Assembly: GCA_963783095.1 (NCBI GenBank) | Contig: CAWAMR010000003.1 | Location: 868,001 to 932,000 of the forward strand | Reading direction: 5' to 3' | Length of the DNA: 64,000 bases | DNA from: CAWAMR01 sp963783095 | Lineage (GTDB): Bacteria > Planctomycetota > Planctomycetia > Gemmatales > Gemmataceae | Shown here: in pieces, positions 62,539 to 64,000 of the stretch | How the letters are laid out: each line of letters opens with the position of its first letter | How positions within the stretch are numbered: the stretch's first letter is position 1 | The notes under the pieces: model-generated | Databases searched by the model: none | The model's input: the letters and a program-made list of their open reading frames with translations, nothing else | Told to the model about the DNA's origin: nothing | Made by a program: the position numbers and the translations under genes

Positions 62539-64000
62539 TTATGCCGCCCGTTTTGCGATCTTTTGGCCTGCACTTGCTTTACCCCCCATTATACGAGGTT
62601 GTTCTGTCCTTATCTGCGGCTGCTTACGAGCCTTCAGCACTCGCGCGTACGCCGCTTCCCAAACACCGCTGAGTTGCAGAACTCGGAACACCAAAATCGT
62701 TTGCGCCCTGCTTTTTTCCAGCGCATGCCACTGAGCTTCAGACGCTGCGTGTAAACCGTCTTGCACGCCGCTTCTGTCACCCCGCTGCCCCGAGGCATTC
62801 CCAAACGTTTGTACTCGTCATAGCACATGTACTTCATCCGCTTGCGCAAGTATCGGTAGGCCTTCTGGAACGCCTCTCGTTTCTTCGCCGAAAGACCGAC
62901 CTGATCCCGCAACGCCGCCGCCGAGTGTAGCACTCGATTCACGCCACGCGGTTTGCGAAGCATCCATCTCAGCATCTTCCACGCCCAACTCTTGCCGCGT
63001 TTGTTACTACCGAAGAGCAACTCCGCCATCTGCCAGACGCGTTGACTGGCGTGGTAGTAATCGACAACGCGCAGCCACTGAAGCGCTGCGCCCGTTCGGG
63101 GATGGACCATCTGGGCCAGCACTTTTTGGTAGTAACCGGCTTCGCCGTGGCCGGCATCGGTGACATAGCACAGTCGGGGTAACGACTGATCCCAACGACG
63201 CAAGATGTCTTGGAGCAAGCGCGTCAACGCCGCACTCATCGTCTCTTGACCCAACTCGGGTACGTAAGCCAGGTAGACCGTGCCCAAGCGTTTGCCACGC
63301 CGGTCCAAGACACTGACCGTGCCGGTGGTGGCCACTTCAAAGGAGCAACATTTTTTATAACGCAATCCCAGGGTGACCCCATCGCGTCCGACACACAACA
63401 CCGGTTTATGTCGGCCTCGTGATGGTTCCGCCTGTCGGAGCCACTGAAGGACTTGCTCGACTTGAGCATCGTGTTGCTGGGGTGCCAACTCGGCCGCCAT
63501 GGCGTTGCTGAAGAGTCGCAACTTCTTGACTCCCCAACCCACCGCGCACTCCTGCCGCAATCGCTTCAAAACCCGTTTCTGGGTCGCCCCGGCTTCGCCG
63601 AGCAACTCGGAAACGCGCTCGCTTAATGCCGGGCTGGCTCCCTGAACGAGCCCCAAGGCTAATGCCAACGGAAAGATCGAGGGCTCTCCGCCCTTGACCT
63701 TATCGCGGTAGCCGACACGCCAAAGCTGGATTTGCCCGAAGAGGGTCCAGGCGTTCTGCGACGTCTTGCGGTTGAGCCGAGTGTAGGAATCACCCTCAAA
63801 CTGTGCATGCTTGGGTAGTTCATCCACGGCAGCAGGCTCTCGATGATTGTAAACGCACTGAACCAACTGTCGGCCGGCTTCACGAAGATGCTTCTGAAGT
63901 TCTCGCTCAAACGTCTGAGTGCCCGATGGCGTGACGGGCTGCGTGAGGAACTCTGCGAGGAACTTCCGTAGGTCTTGAGCGATCAGATCCAGGACATCAT
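62539..64000 (-). pseudogene. ISKra4-like transposase, frameshifted and cut by the window end
   Basis: The frame is open from the window end (VLDLIAQDLRKFLAEFLTQP) through the N-terminal region and the catalytic domain: VLCVGRDGVTLGLRYKKCCS, LCYVTDAGHGEAGYYQKVLA and VDYYHASQRVW, ending in the family signature YKRLGMPRGSGVTEAACKTV and KLSGMRWKKAG. A one-base shift near 62715 moves the last 45 residues (ILVFRVLQLSGVWEAAYARV, ending IAKRAA) to another frame. These motifs fit ISKra4. The element's right end should lie beyond 64000; the left end near 62460-62538 was not resolved. Confidence 0.8.

Overview
The window looks like a chromosomal segment from a planctomycete, most likely of the Gemmata group. 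The clues are the paralogous PQQ-type propeller proteins, tandem FG-GAP/UnbV (CRTAC1-like) proteins, a Uma2 protein, many small antitoxin-like genes, paired YkgJ cysteine-cluster proteins and many long perfect palindromes between genes. No tRNA or rRNA gene was found. Placement is inferred from gene content only.

Layout. (a) 1-2050: the end of a membrane protein and a decayed antitoxin. (b) 1692-7966, minus strand: a compact defence operon in the order MORC/GHKL-type ATPase with a nuclease-like C-terminus, 5-methylcytosine methyltransferase, ABC-type ATPase, HNH endonuclease (Septu-like pair), Vsr-type nick endonuclease. (c) 8332-9369: a Panacea-domain gene cut off by a modular repeat array. 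(d) 9477-31738: mostly ordinary metabolism and envelope genes (glmM, a CoA transferase, a DcuC-like carrier, a GlmU-like transferase, a UDP-glucuronate decarboxylase, two propellers, queA, hydrolases, phosphatases), with toxin-antitoxin remnants and palindromes. (e) 31844-33791: a complete group II intron with its reverse transcriptase. (f) 34187-45345: a membrane protein, three tandem CRTAC1-like paralogues, a small exported protein, an ABC permease and ATPase, and an acyl-CoA dehydrogenase, all on the plus strand. (g) 45313-49185: antitoxin, zwf, a palindrome array and serS. (h) 49201-50677: a second modular repeat array, inverted relative to the first and sharing its terminal module. (i) 51998-62506: a degenerate chromosomal integron. 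It has an integron-integrase remnant (pointing the same way as the cassettes), about eight attC sites and cassettes of mostly unknown function. Two attC sites carry related IS110/IS1111-type insertions and one carries an ORF-less group IIC intron. (j) 62539-64000: an ISKra4-like transposase running off the window.

A striking property is the number of single-base frameshifts, including three in serS, one in zwf and several pairs that compensate each other. Because essential genes are hit, many are probably sequence errors, so 'pseudogene' labels on otherwise complete genes should be read as 'frameshifted as given'. The integrase, IS200, VapC, Panacea and RES fragments are different: they lack whole segments and look like real decay.

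The two most interesting systems are the five-gene MORC/methyltransferase/ATPase/HNH/Vsr operon and the integron. The paired modular repeat arrays are the least explained structure.
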